This document shows positions 39,396-48,860 of a DNA stretch of 64,000 nucleotides, piece by piece. Position 1 is the first letter of the stretch. Each line of letters begins with the position of its first letter. The stretch comes from Planctomycetota bacterium. Lineage in GTDB: Bacteria > Planctomycetota > PUPC01 > JACPCR01. The position numbers were made by a program, and so were the translations under genes. The stretch covers positions 1 to 64,000 of the forward strand of contig JACPCR010000094.1 in the NCBI GenBank assembly GCA_016179685.1, given 5' to 3'. The notes below the pieces were generated by a model. The model searched no databases, was not told the origin of the DNA, and was given only the letters and a program-made list of their open reading frames with translations.

Positions 39396-39430
39396 GCGTC
39401 CGACGATAGCCGTCGGACGCGGTTCTTACG
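39396..39430 (+). terminator. Probable intrinsic terminator of the GDPD gene
   Basis: GCGTCCGACG-ATAGC-CGTCGGACGC perfect 10-bp stem followed by GGTTCTT; weak U-tract. Confidence 0.55.
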
Positions 39431-39476
39431 GAACGGGAATCGATCGCTCGACGGCAGCAGGGAACATCTGATAAAC

Positions 39477-39524
39477 TAGCACACACGTTCGGAAGTGCGG
39501 GCGCATTTCCGAACGTGTGTGCTC
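39477..39524 (+). repeat. TAG-hairpin element, 48-bp class
   Basis: TAGCACACACGTTCGGAAGTGC-GGGC-GCATTTCCGAACGTGTGTGCTC; 20/22 plus 1 G.U. Confidence 0.92.
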
Positions 39525-39598
39525 GTTTCCCAGCACGGAAGTCCTCCCGCACATCGATGCCGGGATGTCCGATAGACACCCCGGCGAAATGAACCGCG

Positions 39599-41245
39599 AT
39601 GAACGCGAAGATGGACATCCCGCCGGTCCAGTGGGGCGATCCGGAGAAGGCCGCGGAGGTGCCCGAATCGTTCCAGCAGCTTCTGCAGGAGGCTCTGGGC
39701 CTCGAGCAGGCGCAACCTAGGACTCTGCCATCTCCGAAGGACGTGCACATCCCGCCAGCATCCCTGCCCGCAAAGGCTCATGCGGAACTGGTGGAACTTC
39801 TCGGGCCTGAGCATGTGAGGTCCGATCATGCCGTGCGCCTGCGGCACGCCCTGGGAAAGAGCTACCTGGACATCATCCGCTACGCCTCGGGTCGGCTGGA
39901 TTACGCCCCGGATGCGGTGGTTTTCCCCGCCGACAAGGCGCAGATATCGGACCTGTTGAGCTGGGCGACGCGGCACGGCGTCGCCGTGATCCCGTTCGGC
40001 GGCGCGACCAACGTCGTCGGCGGGCTCGAAGGCCACAGCCCCGCGATCGCCATGAGCCTTCGTCGGCTGGGCCGCGTCCTGGAGTTGGACGAAACGGACG
40101 GCCTCGTCACCGTCCAGCCAGGGCTTTTGGGGCCCGACCTCGAAGCCGCGCTCAATCCCCGCGGCTTCACCCTGGGGCACTTCCCGCAGTCCTTCGAGTT
40201 CTCATCCGTGGGAGGCTGGCTGGCCACACGGTCGGCAGGCCAGCAATCCACGCTTTACGGCAAGATCGAGGACCTGGTCGTCTCGATGAAAGTCGTCACG
40301 CCAGCGGGCGAGATCGCCACGTTGAGGACGCCGGCCGAGGCCGCGGGACCCGATCTCGACCAGGTTTTCTGCGGATCCGAAGGCACCCTGGGAATCATCG
40401 CCGAAGCGACACTCCGGCTGCACCGGCTGCCGGAAAGCCGCGTCTTCGCCTGTGGGCTCTTTCGCAGGTTCGATGAGGGGATCGAGACCGTCCGGGAGCT
40501 GCTCCAGGAGGGGCATCGGCCCGCCACGGTGCGGATGTTCGACCAGGAGGAGACGCGGGCGCTGGGGGCCATCGGCGGCCGGGGCCGCAGCGCAGCACGG
40601 CACACCCGCCGCTGGCTCGGCGAGCTGGCCTTGCGCGCCCAGGGACTCGAGCCGGGCCGCACCTGCCTCCTCATTCTCAGTTTCGAAGGCACGGCCGGGC
40701 ACACGGCTCAGGCCTCGCAGCACGCCGCACGGATCATCACCATTCACCGCGGCATGCCCATCGGGCCGAAGCCGGGCGAGATTTGGTACGACACACGCTT
40801 CGAGCTGCCGTACCTCCGGGACCGGTTGATCCAGCAGGGAATCCTGCTGGACACCCTCGAGACGGCCACCACGTGGGGACGGGTGCAGGACCTGCACCGC
40901 GATGTTTCGGGGGCGATCCTCGAGGCTCTGTCGGGCTCTGGCCGCCGCGGCCTCGTGCTGGGCCATCTCTCGCACGCCTACCCCGAGGGGGCATCGCTCT
41001 ACTTCACCTTCCTGGCCCGGGCCGAAGCCGGCCAGGAAGCGGGCCAGTGGCTCCGCGTTCAACAGGCCGCCCTGGAGGTCATCCTGCGGCACGGAGCCTG
41101 CATCAGCCATCACCACGGCATCGGACGCCGACACGCCGAAGCCTTCCAGCGCCAGGCCGGCCAAACCCATCTCAAAATACTCCGGGCGATCAAGTCGGCC
41201 CTCGACCCCTCGAATATCATGAACCCCGGCCAGATGGGGATTTAG
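39599..41245 (+). CDS. FAD-linked oxidase resembling alkyldihydroxyacetonephosphate synthase (AGPS)
   Basis: VIPFGGATNVVGGLEG, FEFSSVGGWLATRSAGQQSTLYGKIEDLV, CISHHHGIGRRH, IKSALDPSNIMNPGQMG. Confidence 0.85.
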   Translation: MNAKMDIPPVQWGDPEKAAEVPESFQQLLQEALGLEQAQPRTLPSPKDVHIPPASLPAKAHAELVELLGPEHVRSDHAVRLRHALGKSYLDIIRYASGRLDYAPDAVVFPADKAQISDLLSWATRHGVAVIPFGGATNVVGGLEGHSPAIAMSLRRLGRVLELDETDGLVTVQPGLLGPDLEAALNPRGFTLGHFPQSFEFSSVGGWLATRSAGQQSTLYGKIEDLVVSMKVVTPAGEIATLRTPAEAAGPDLDQVFCGSEGTLGIIAEATLRLHRLPESRVFACGLFRRFDEGIETVRELLQEGHRPATVRMFDQEETRALGAIGGRGRSAARHTRRWLGELALRAQGLEPGRTCLLILSFEGTAGHTAQASQHAARIITIHRGMPIGPKPGEIWYDTRFELPYLRDRLIQQGILLDTLETATTWGRVQDLHRDVSGAILEALSGSGRRGLVLGHLSHAYPEGASLYFTFLARAEAGQEAGQWLRVQQAALEVILRHGACISHHHGIGRRHAEAFQRQAGQTHLKILRAIKSALDPSNIMNPGQMGI

Positions 41246-41290
41246 TACACGCGCAGGGAAGTGCATTCGCCCTTCCCTGCGCGTGTACTA
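41243..41290 (+). repeat. TAG-hairpin element, 48-bp class; TAG is stop codon of AGPS-like gene
   Basis: TAGTACACGCGCAGGGAAGTGC-ATTC-GCCCTTCCCTGCGCGTGTACTA; 21/22 paired. Confidence 0.95.
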
Positions 41291-41294
41291 GGAA

Positions 41295-41341
41295 GTCCAT
41301 CCATTCGGAAAGAGTGTCCAACCCTTTCTGAACGGATGGAC
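41295..41341 (+). repeat. Second hairpin in tandem with the preceding one
   Basis: GTCCATCCATTCGGAAAGAGT-GTCCA-ACCCTTTCTGAACGGATGGAC, long stem with G.U and two mismatches. Confidence 0.7.
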
Positions 41342-41406
41342 AAGTATCCCGGCTCAGAAGTGCGCCTGCACTCGACGCGCTTCCCGATTCCGCGGAATGA
41401 CCGGCC

Positions 41407-44400
41407 ATGGCCAACCCCGTACGCCTCGGACGCTACAGCCTTGTCCGGAAGCTCGGTCAGGGCGGCATGGGCACGGTCTATGAGGCCGTCGAGGACGGCC
41501 TCAAGCGCCGGGTCGCGCTCAAGGTCCTTTCCAAAGAGTTGATGGACGACCCGGCCTATCTCGACCGTTTCCGCCGCGAGGCCAAGGCGGCGGCTGTCCT
41601 CAATCATCCCAACATCGTCACGGTCTACGAGATCGATGAAGACTCTGGTTATTTCTTCTATTCCATGGAATTCGTCGACGGTATGAGTCTTCAGAAGAGG
41701 CTCGACGTCGAGGGCCATCTGTCCATTCCTGAAGCCCTGCGCATTCTCACCGACGTCGCGGAAGCGCTCCATTATGCCTGGAATCGCGGCAGGGTCATCC
41801 ACCGGGACATCAAGCCGGACAACATCATGCTGACCCGTGAGGGCCACGTGAAGCTAGCCGACCTAGGCCTGGCCAAGAGTCTCCTGGAGCAGACGCGAGT
41901 GACGATGACGGGCGCGGCGATCGGCTCGCCGGCCTACATGGCGCCGGAGCAGGCCCGCAACGCCAAGGACGTCGACTGCCGCGCTGACATCTACTCGCTC
42001 GGCATCACGCTCTACCAGATGCTCACCGGCCAGTGGCCGTTTCAAGGCACATCGCCGCTCGCGATCATTCTCGCCCATGAGGATAACCCGCTGCCCGACC
42101 CTCGGGCGATCAATCCTAACATCCCCGTGTCGGTCTGCCGCATGCTCCGGCGGATGTGCGACAAGAAGCCCAAGAACCGTTTCCAGACTCCGGAGGAGCT
42201 GCTTGCCGAGGTCCGCCGCGTCAGCGCCGCTTGGCAGACCCCCGTTGGAGGTCTGTCCGACAGCTCCGAGCTGGCGCGCAAGGGCGGCACTTCGGACATC
42301 CAGATGCCGGAGTCCGATTCCACCATCGATATCCCCGTCGTTGAGGAATCCGCTCCAGCGCCCAGCCCGGGCCCTTCATCGTCGTCCGCATCCGCCCGGC
42401 GTCGGGTGACGCCCGTCCAGGCCGCGCTGGCCACTGCCGTTTCCCTGTCGCTGCTCCTGGCTCTCTCTACAGCCCTTAGCAGGGGAAAGCATTCCTCACC
42501 TTCCGAAGCGAGCCCTCAGGGTTCGTCCGCACCGCCCGCTGCCCGTTCCGTGAGTCCGGACCCGAACGAGCTGCCCGTCACGGTGGCGGACGGCGAGACG
42601 GCGGCCTCGATGGGCCAATCAGCAAAGAGCGATCCGGCGTCCTCTTCCAGCCCTTCGGACGGGAACGAGGCGGCCTCCCTTCTGGCGTCAGACCCCGATT
42701 CCTCCCTCGATGATCTCCGTTCGGAGCTCGACCGAGTCGGCCGCTTTTCGAAGGATCAGCCGGAACAGTTTGCGGAGATTCTTCAGCGCCTCGGGGAGTT
42801 GAGGAAGCGCAGCCGGGGCACGGTTGTCGAGGCTTCCTGCGGGGACCTCATCCAGGTCTGGCAAGCCAAGTGGGAAGCCGCCGCCAAGCTGGAACTCGCG
42901 AAGCGGGATCAGCAGGCGCAGCCGCTGGTTCTTTCCGGCCGTCTGGAAGAGGCCGCTCGCTTCTGGCTCGAATTCCCTCCGGGGGCCCGTTCCCCCGAGG
43001 TCTCGCCCCTCATCGAACGGCGGCTTCAAGACCTTTCGGAACAGGCGGAGCGGCTGCCCGATCAGCTTGCCGTGCAGGCCGAGCCGTTCCTGTCCGGTTC
43101 TCCGGAGGAGCTTTCGGCGGAATCGGCGGAGGCCCTCGCGCAGATTCAGGAACGCGGCCGGGCGCTTCTGGCCGCGAGCGATCCTGCCGCGTCGAAGGAG
43201 GCCGCGTCCCCATCATGGCGATCCGCTCTGCCCGAGGAGCAGCGTCTCGGTCTCTCGCTGCTGCTGCGGCAGATCGACACGGCGCTCGAGGCCCGAAAAA
43301 GCGCCCTGGCCGCGCAACAGGCCAGGGCCTACGACGACTTCTGGGAACTCTACGAAAAGGCCGTCCGGGAACGCAAGTTCAAGGACGCTCTCGACCTCAT
43401 AGAAAAAAACCAGTCCGCGGGCTCGCCCGAACGCATGCGGCAGCACGAGCGCGACACCCGGCTGCTTCAGTCCGTCTTCCATCGAGCGGCGGAAAACCTT
43501 GTCCCGCTTGTCCAGCAGACTGTCCGGCTCAACGGCATACCGATGAAGATCAGTTCGGTCCGGAACGGCAAGCTCATGGTCAGGCAGGACCAGGACGCCG
43601 AGATGGGATTTGGGCCCGAAGCGCTCGAGGCGGACGTTCTCTGGAAGCTCGGTACGGACGCGGAACTCGATGCGGCCACGAGGACCCATCTTCGGGTCGT
43701 CTTCCTATTTTTCTATGGCCAGCCCGCTTCAACTCGCAAGGCGGTTGAGGATGCCCGCACCGCCAACGTGGACATCCGATTTTTCGAGGGAAAGCTGGCC
43801 GAGTTGGAACAGGGCCGCGAAAAGGTCCGGATCGAGAAGGCGGCGGCCGCGCTGGTCGACCGCATCGAGTCCGAAATCCGGCGAAACCGGCTCGACGAAG
43901 CCGGGTCCGATCTCGACCGTCTGAAGGCGGAATTTGCGGGAAGCGATGCTTCGAAGGCTGGCCTCGCGCGCCTCGAAGAGCTGCTCGAACGAGCCAACAC
44001 GACCGCCGCGGCCCAGAAGAACCTGGCCCGCATTCCCGCAGGTAAGTCCCGGTTCATCACCGAGGGGCTTCAAAAGGACGTAGAGCTGAGCACCTATTTC
44101 ATCGGCAAGTACGAGGTCACCTGGAGGGAATATAACCTCTTCCTTCAATGGATCGAAAAGGAAGCGGAGAAGGGAGAAAAAGGCGACCCCCACCGTTTCT
44201 GCTATCCGGGCTGCCTGCCCGACGGGCGGGAGCTGACGGATGAGCAGTTCATCGCTTTGGACCATCTGCCGCCCAAGAAACGCGCCGCGGAGCTCGCAGA
44301 ACTGAAATTGCAGGGCTTCGAACCGCTCAACAAGTTGCACAAGCCTACGGCCTACGCAGGCTTTTCCACGGATTCCGACTTCCCGGTCACCGGGGCCGAC

Positions 44401-44814
44401 TGGTATGACGCCTGGGCCTACTGCCGCTGGGCCGGGGGCCGTCTGCCGACCGAGGAGGAGTGGGACAAGGCGGCGACCTGGGACCCCAAGGCCCAGCAGC
44501 GGCGAACCTACCCCTGGGGCAACGAGCTTGTCCCGAAGTGGGTCAACAGTTCCTCCAAGGAGGACGGCATCTCAGTTCTCTGCGCCGTGCATGAGCTCGC
44601 TCCGGGTGCCAGCGCCTATGGTTGCCTGAACATGGCCGGGAACGTCGGCGAATGGTGTTTCGCGGTGATCGGGCCCCAGCGTTACCGCATCTTCAAGGGC
44701 GGGCACTATGCCGTCACGCCCGAATTCTGCATCCCCCACCGGAGAGAAATAGCGCTTCCGAGCTACCGCGGTCCGTATCTCGGTTTCCGGGTGTTCCGGA
44801 AGACCGTGCGGTGA
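41407..44814 (+). CDS. Ser/Thr protein kinase with central TM/helical region and C-terminal FGE-sulfatase-like (SUMF1) domain
   Basis: GQGGMGTVYEAVEDGLKRRVALKV, VIHRDIKPDNIML, LADLGLAKS, APEQARNAKDVDCRADIYSLG; TM AALATAVSLSLLLALSTAL; C-term ARIPAGKSRFI...FIGKYEVTWREYNLFL...GRLPTEEEWDKAA...MAGNVGEWC...YLGFRVFR. Confidence 0.93.
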   Translation: MANPVRLGRYSLVRKLGQGGMGTVYEAVEDGLKRRVALKVLSKELMDDPAYLDRFRREAKAAAVLNHPNIVTVYEIDEDSGYFFYSMEFVDGMSLQKRLDVEGHLSIPEALRILTDVAEALHYAWNRGRVIHRDIKPDNIMLTREGHVKLADLGLAKSLLEQTRVTMTGAAIGSPAYMAPEQARNAKDVDCRADIYSLGITLYQMLTGQWPFQGTSPLAIILAHEDNPLPDPRAINPNIPVSVCRMLRRMCDKKPKNRFQTPEELLAEVRRVSAAWQTPVGGLSDSSELARKGGTSDIQMPESDSTIDIPVVEESAPAPSPGPSSSSASARRRVTPVQAALATAVSLSLLLALSTALSRGKHSSPSEASPQGSSAPPAARSVSPDPNELPVTVADGETAASMGQSAKSDPASSSSPSDGNEAASLLASDPDSSLDDLRSELDRVGRFSKDQPEQFAEILQRLGELRKRSRGTVVEASCGDLIQVWQAKWEAAAKLELAKRDQQAQPLVLSGRLEEAARFWLEFPPGARSPEVSPLIERRLQDLSEQAERLPDQLAVQAEPFLSGSPEELSAESAEALAQIQERGRALLAASDPAASKEAASPSWRSALPEEQRLGLSLLLRQIDTALEARKSALAAQQARAYDDFWELYEKAVRERKFKDALDLIEKNQSAGSPERMRQHERDTRLLQSVFHRAAENLVPLVQQTVRLNGIPMKISSVRNGKLMVRQDQDAEMGFGPEALEADVLWKLGTDAELDAATRTHLRVVFLFFYGQPASTRKAVEDARTANVDIRFFEGKLAELEQGREKVRIEKAAAALVDRIESEIRRNRLDEAGSDLDRLKAEFAGSDASKAGLARLEELLERANTTAAAQKNLARIPAGKSRFITEGLQKDVELSTYFIGKYEVTWREYNLFLQWIEKEAEKGEKGDPHRFCYPGCLPDGRELTDEQFIALDHLPPKKRAAELAELKLQGFEPLNKLHKPTAYAGFSTDSDFPVTGADWYDAWAYCRWAGGRLPTEEEWDKAATWDPKAQQRRTYPWGNELVPKWVNSSSKEDGISVLCAVHELAPGASAYGCLNMAGNVGEWCFAVIGPQRYRIFKGGHYAVTPEFCIPHRREIALPSYRGPYLGFRVFRKTVR

Positions 44815-44862
44815 GCGGAAGCCGCGGACGCGCTTCCGAAAGGCCAGCGAAGCCGCTAACAC

Positions 44863-46026
44863 TCATTTTAGGGAATGCCGAACCGGCTCGCGGCGCTCCC
44901 AGCCGGACTGGAACAGCGGCAGCCAGTAGCCGGGATCGTAGGGATGTTTCTCGATCTCCGCCCAGTTCAGGTCGATGCCCAGCCCCGGGGCCGTGGGCGG
45001 CTCGATGAAGCCCTTCACCGGATCGACTCCGCCCTTCACGATGTCCTTCTCCCACTCCGCGTTGAACTCGTCAAAAATCTCGTGGATGAAGAAGTTCGGG
45101 CACGACGCGTTCAGGTGCGCGCACACGGTCGAGCACACGGGGCCCTGTGCGCTGTGCGGCGCGATCACCCCATAGAAGGCGTCCACCATGTCCGCAATCT
45201 TCCGGGCCGCCCAGAGCCCGCCCACGTGCAGCGGCTCGACCTGGATAATGTGCACCGCGTCGTGCTTGAGCAGCTCGGCGAACTGGTGCTTGTTCGAATA
45301 GCTCTCCCCCGTCGCAATCGGGATGTTCAGATGCCGAGCCACCTCGACCATCGACCCGATGTTCTGGTGGTGCACCGGCTCCTCGAACCAGGCCGGCCGA
45401 TACTCGGCCAGCCGCTCCCCGACCTTGATCGCCGTCGAGACGCTGAACCGGTTGTGGCCTTCGACCAGGATGTCCACGTCCCAACCCACCGCCTCCCGGA
45501 CCGCCGCCACGATCTCGACGGACAACTCCTCCTCCGCAGGCGTCATCATCCGCCAGTTCGCGCCGAAGGGGTCGAACTTCAGCGCCGTGTAGCCGCGCCG
45601 CACCACGTCCTTCGCTTTCTGCGCGAAGCTCTCCGGCTTCCGCGGGCCTCGATACCAGCCGTTCGCATAGCATCGCAGCTTCTCGTGGCAGCGCCCGCCG
45701 ATGAGGTCGTACACCGGCCGGCCCAGGCTCTTGCCGATGATGTCCCAGCAGGCGAACTCGATCGCCGCCACCGCGCAGCCGTGAAACTGCCCCCCCTCGG
45801 CATAAATGTCTCGCATCAGCTTCTGAAGGATGATCTCCACTTGAAACGGGTCCATCCCCACCACGAGCGGACTCAGCTCCCGGATGCAGGCCTCGACCGT
45901 CTTGGCCGCGCCATTCGCCGTGCCTTCTCCAACGCCGTAGACTCCCTCGTCCGTCTCCACCTTCGTGAAGACCCAGTTCTTCCACGGGTTGCCCGCAATG
46001 ATCGTTCGGACGTTCGTGATCTTCAT
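44863..46026 (-). CDS. Enolase-superfamily (mandelate racemase/galactonate dehydratase-like) enzyme
   Basis: MKITNVRTIIAGNPWKNWVFTKVETDEGVYGVGE, ALKFDPFG, DILVEGHNRFS, WFEEPVHHQN, IATGESYSNK, GVIAPHSAQGPVC. Confidence 0.92.
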   Translation of the reverse strand: MKITNVRTIIAGNPWKNWVFTKVETDEGVYGVGEGTANGAAKTVEACIRELSPLVVGMDPFQVEIILQKLMRDIYAEGGQFHGCAVAAIEFACWDIIGKSLGRPVYDLIGGRCHEKLRCYANGWYRGPRKPESFAQKAKDVVRRGYTALKFDPFGANWRMMTPAEEELSVEIVAAVREAVGWDVDILVEGHNRFSVSTAIKVGERLAEYRPAWFEEPVHHQNIGSMVEVARHLNIPIATGESYSNKHQFAELLKHDAVHIIQVEPLHVGGLWAARKIADMVDAFYGVIAPHSAQGPVCSTVCAHLNASCPNFFIHEIFDEFNAEWEKDIVKGGVDPVKGFIEPPTAPGLGIDLNWAEIEKHPYDPGYWLPLFQSGWERREPVRHSLK

Positions 46027-46163
46027 GAAATACGCTCCCTGCCCTGTAGGGTGAATCCACCGCCTTGAATTGCACAGCGTGTATCTTTGTCGCTCCCGTC
46101 CCGGATTGCAAGGGGAGATGGCCCCGCCCGATTACATAACCGATGAGGGTTCGGCACTTCATG

Positions 46164-47294
46164 CTACCGGCCTATTTCGCGGCCCGTGTGGATGAGCGTC
46201 AGATAATTCTCGACTACGTTGGGGCTCAGGGTGGGAGTGAACGGCGAGGCCGAGGGACACAGGATGAAGCCGCCGCCGGGCGCGCCTTCGGTGATCGCCT
46301 GTTTGACCTTTTTTCGGATTTGTGCGGGCGCGCAGGCGTAGAGTTCGCCTATCTGGATATTGCCCTCCAGGCAGATGCGGTGTCCGATGCGGCGCTTGGC
46401 CTCGGCCAGCGGCATGTCGCCCATGGGCGGCGGCTCGATGGGATGCAGGCAATCCGACCCGATGGTGAGGAACTCCTCGAGAATGGCCTGGAGCGGGCCG
46501 TGGCAGTGGATGTGGACCAGGCAACCGCGCCGGTGAAGCAGGTCGCAGAGCTGCCTTTCCGGGACCGTGCAGAACTCCCGGAAATCGCGGGGCGACATGA
46601 GCAGCGGCCCGGCGTATTCCTGGCCGGCCAGGCCGAAAACACCGCGTATGCCGCCTTCGAGAAGATATTGGAACAGGCCGTGGAAACGTGCGGCGAAAAG
46701 CTCCACCAGCCTGGAAATAACCGGCCGCTCCTCCACGCTCCACACGGCCAGCAATTCCGATCCGAGCAGATCATGAACATACGCCAGTGGATTCAGGAAG
46801 CTGATCATCACCAGGGCGGAGTCGCCTATCCGCCGCTCAAAATCAAAATAGGCCCGAAGGTCAGGCCGATAGGGCACGTCGGGAATCGATAAGAACCGTT
46901 CGAGGTCTTCCTTGTTCTTGACGTAAAACTCCTTGGTCAGACTGGGGAAACCCTTCTTGCTGACCTGGTGCATCATGGTCAGCGGCCCCTTCGGCGTGTG
47001 AAGGGTCGTGTGGTGGCAAGTCCAATCGCTCGTTTCTTCCGCCCATCGGTCCACACGAAGGTCCGGCGGATTCGTCAGAAAAATTCCACCCGCCGGATGC
47101 CAGGTGGCCACAGGGTCGCCATACTCTCGAACCGCCCGAATCACTGGTTCATAACTCGGATGCCTGGTGCTCACCCATTGATCATCCCAAACTCGAACGC
47201 CGCGGATATGGATGGGCAGCCGGTCGGTCGGTTGCCGCCGGAAGGCGTGGAGCAGTCGTTCACGGGATGACATTGGAGCGGGCGTTTGAGGCAT
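46164..47294 (-). CDS. Uroporphyrinogen decarboxylase (URO-D/MtaA-like) family protein
   Basis: SSRERLLHAFRRQPTDRLPIHIRGV; CLVHIHCHGPLQAILEEFLTIGSDCLHPIEPPPMGDMPLAEAKRRIG, CLEGNIQIGEL. Confidence 0.85.
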   Translation of the reverse strand: MPQTPAPMSSRERLLHAFRRQPTDRLPIHIRGVRVWDDQWVSTRHPSYEPVIRAVREYGDPVATWHPAGGIFLTNPPDLRVDRWAEETSDWTCHHTTLHTPKGPLTMMHQVSKKGFPSLTKEFYVKNKEDLERFLSIPDVPYRPDLRAYFDFERRIGDSALVMISFLNPLAYVHDLLGSELLAVWSVEERPVISRLVELFAARFHGLFQYLLEGGIRGVFGLAGQEYAGPLLMSPRDFREFCTVPERQLCDLLHRRGCLVHIHCHGPLQAILEEFLTIGSDCLHPIEPPPMGDMPLAEAKRRIGHRICLEGNIQIGELYACAPAQIRKKVKQAITEGAPGGGFILCPSASPFTPTLSPNVVENYLTLIHTGREIGR

Positions 47295-47369
47295 GACTTA
47301 CCAAGGCGATCCGCAAAATTTGCCTACCAGCGGCCTCAATGCAAACTTTCATCAATTCGTATCGAGTTT

Positions 47370-47482
47370 TCCCTTACCCCGGCCCTCTCCCAGGGGGAGA
47401 GGGAGAAGATTTTTCTTTGTAATTCCTTGATAAACAAAAACATCAGCATCACCCTCTCCCTTTGTGGAGGACCGGTGTGAGG
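47370..47482. repeat. Inverted pair of CCCTCACCCCGGCCCTCTCCC-type repeats
   Basis: CCCTTACCCCGGCCCTCTCCCAGGGGGAGAGGG ... CCCTCTCCCTTTGTGGAGGACCGGTGTGAGGG; related to 26730-26765. Confidence 0.7.
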
Positions 47483-47652
47483 GTCATAGTCGCTAGAAAT
47501 TTGTTGCGAACTTGTGAACCGATGCACCACGTGCCTTCGAAGTTGCGCGTATTTTCCGGAAAAAAATACGGTGGGAAAGGCATTTGCAAAGCGGCTACCA
47601 AGTAAACGAACTTCGGGCGCGGTGGGGCCGATTTGCAGAGGTGCTGCTTGCT

Positions 47653-48714
47653 ATGACTCCCAGAAAACGCGTCGAAATTTCACTCCGGGGCGGACATACC
47701 AAGCGCGTCCCGTTCACCATGTATGAGTGCATGATCCCGCAATGCCAGGCTGAACGGGAGATGCGTAACCGCGGCCTCTGCATCGTCAAGCGGGATGCGC
47801 CCGTGGTTCGCGTTCACCGCCCAAACGTGAAGACCCTTCAGCATATTTTCACGGAAAACGGAAAGCGATTCGTTCAGACCCTTTACGAGACTCCGGCTGG
47901 CGTCCTGTCCACCCTCGACGAGCCTGCCGGCTTCACCACCTGGCATCATGAATACCTGTTCAAGACGCCGGACGACTACAAGGCGCTCCTCTTCTTCATC
48001 CAGGATGAACGGTATGAGCCCTGTTATGAGGTGTTCGTCAAAGCGCAGGAGAGCTTTGGAGAGGACGCTATCTTCCGCTCCGGATTCGGGCTTGAACCTC
48101 TTCAGACCTTGATCTCTGGGAACTTCATCGGCATGGAGGAGTTCTGCATTCAGTGGATGGACAACCGCGACGAGATTCTCAAGCTCTACCAGGCGATCGT
48201 GGAGAACCGGCGGAAGATGTATTCCCTGGTGGCCGAATCGCCCGCGCTCCACGCCAATTACGGGGGCAACGTGGTTCCGGAGATCACGGGTCCCGAGATT
48301 TTTCGAGAATACTACCTGCCGCACTACAACGAGGCCGCTGAAATCATGCACCGGCACGGGAAGCTCATTGGATGCCACTTCGACGATGATTGCGGGCTTC
48401 TGGCCGAGGCCATCGCCGAGACCGACCTGGATTACATCGAGGCCTTCACCCCGGCGCCTACGACGGACATGACTCTAGCCGAAGCTCGTGCAGCCTGGCC
48501 CAGCAAAGTGATCTGGATCAACTTCCCCTGTGATGCACACCTCAAGCCGGCCGAGGAGATCGAGGACATCACGATGGACCTGCTGGACCAGGCAGGGACG
48601 CCGGACGGTCTGCTCGTGGGCATCACGGACGACGTGCCTGCCGGCCGCTGGCAAGAAAGTTGTACAGCCATCATGGACGGGCTGGAGCGTCATGCGCTGG
48701 CTTTCAGAAGCTGA
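47653..48714 (+). CDS. Uroporphyrinogen decarboxylase (URO-D/MtaA-like) family protein
   Basis: MTPRKRVEISLRGGHTKRVPFTMYE; LIGCHFDDDCGLLAEAIAETDLDYIEAFTPAPTTDMTLAEARAAWPSKVIWINFP, LVGITDDVPAGR. Confidence 0.85.
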   Translation: MTPRKRVEISLRGGHTKRVPFTMYECMIPQCQAEREMRNRGLCIVKRDAPVVRVHRPNVKTLQHIFTENGKRFVQTLYETPAGVLSTLDEPAGFTTWHHEYLFKTPDDYKALLFFIQDERYEPCYEVFVKAQESFGEDAIFRSGFGLEPLQTLISGNFIGMEEFCIQWMDNRDEILKLYQAIVENRRKMYSLVAESPALHANYGGNVVPEITGPEIFREYYLPHYNEAAEIMHRHGKLIGCHFDDDCGLLAEAIAETDLDYIEAFTPAPTTDMTLAEARAAWPSKVIWINFPCDAHLKPAEEIEDITMDLLDQAGTPDGLLVGITDDVPAGRWQESCTAIMDGLERHALAFRS

Positions 48715-48780
48715 TGGTCCATCTCGCGGTTCAGAATTGTTCCCCCACTTCTGAACAAGGAGGCTCATAGACGAGGCGCT

Positions 48781-48808
48781 TTGACAACCTCGGACACCAT
48801 GCTAGAAT
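48781..48808 (+). promoter_or_regulatory. Strong sigma70-type promoter for second kinase gene
   Basis: TTGACA (48781-48786), 16 nt, TAGAAT (48803-48808) with TGC immediately upstream. Confidence 0.75.
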
Positions 48809-48860
48809 TTACAACTTGTACGGTCTTCCCCTCGCTGGGTCAGAACTTTCTGACGGTCCG

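Noticed and set aside
48729-48756. GTTCAGAA...TTCTGAAC hairpin as a TAG-hairpin member
   Set aside because: Only 8-bp arms and no AGTGC core; kept out for lack of family hallmarks.
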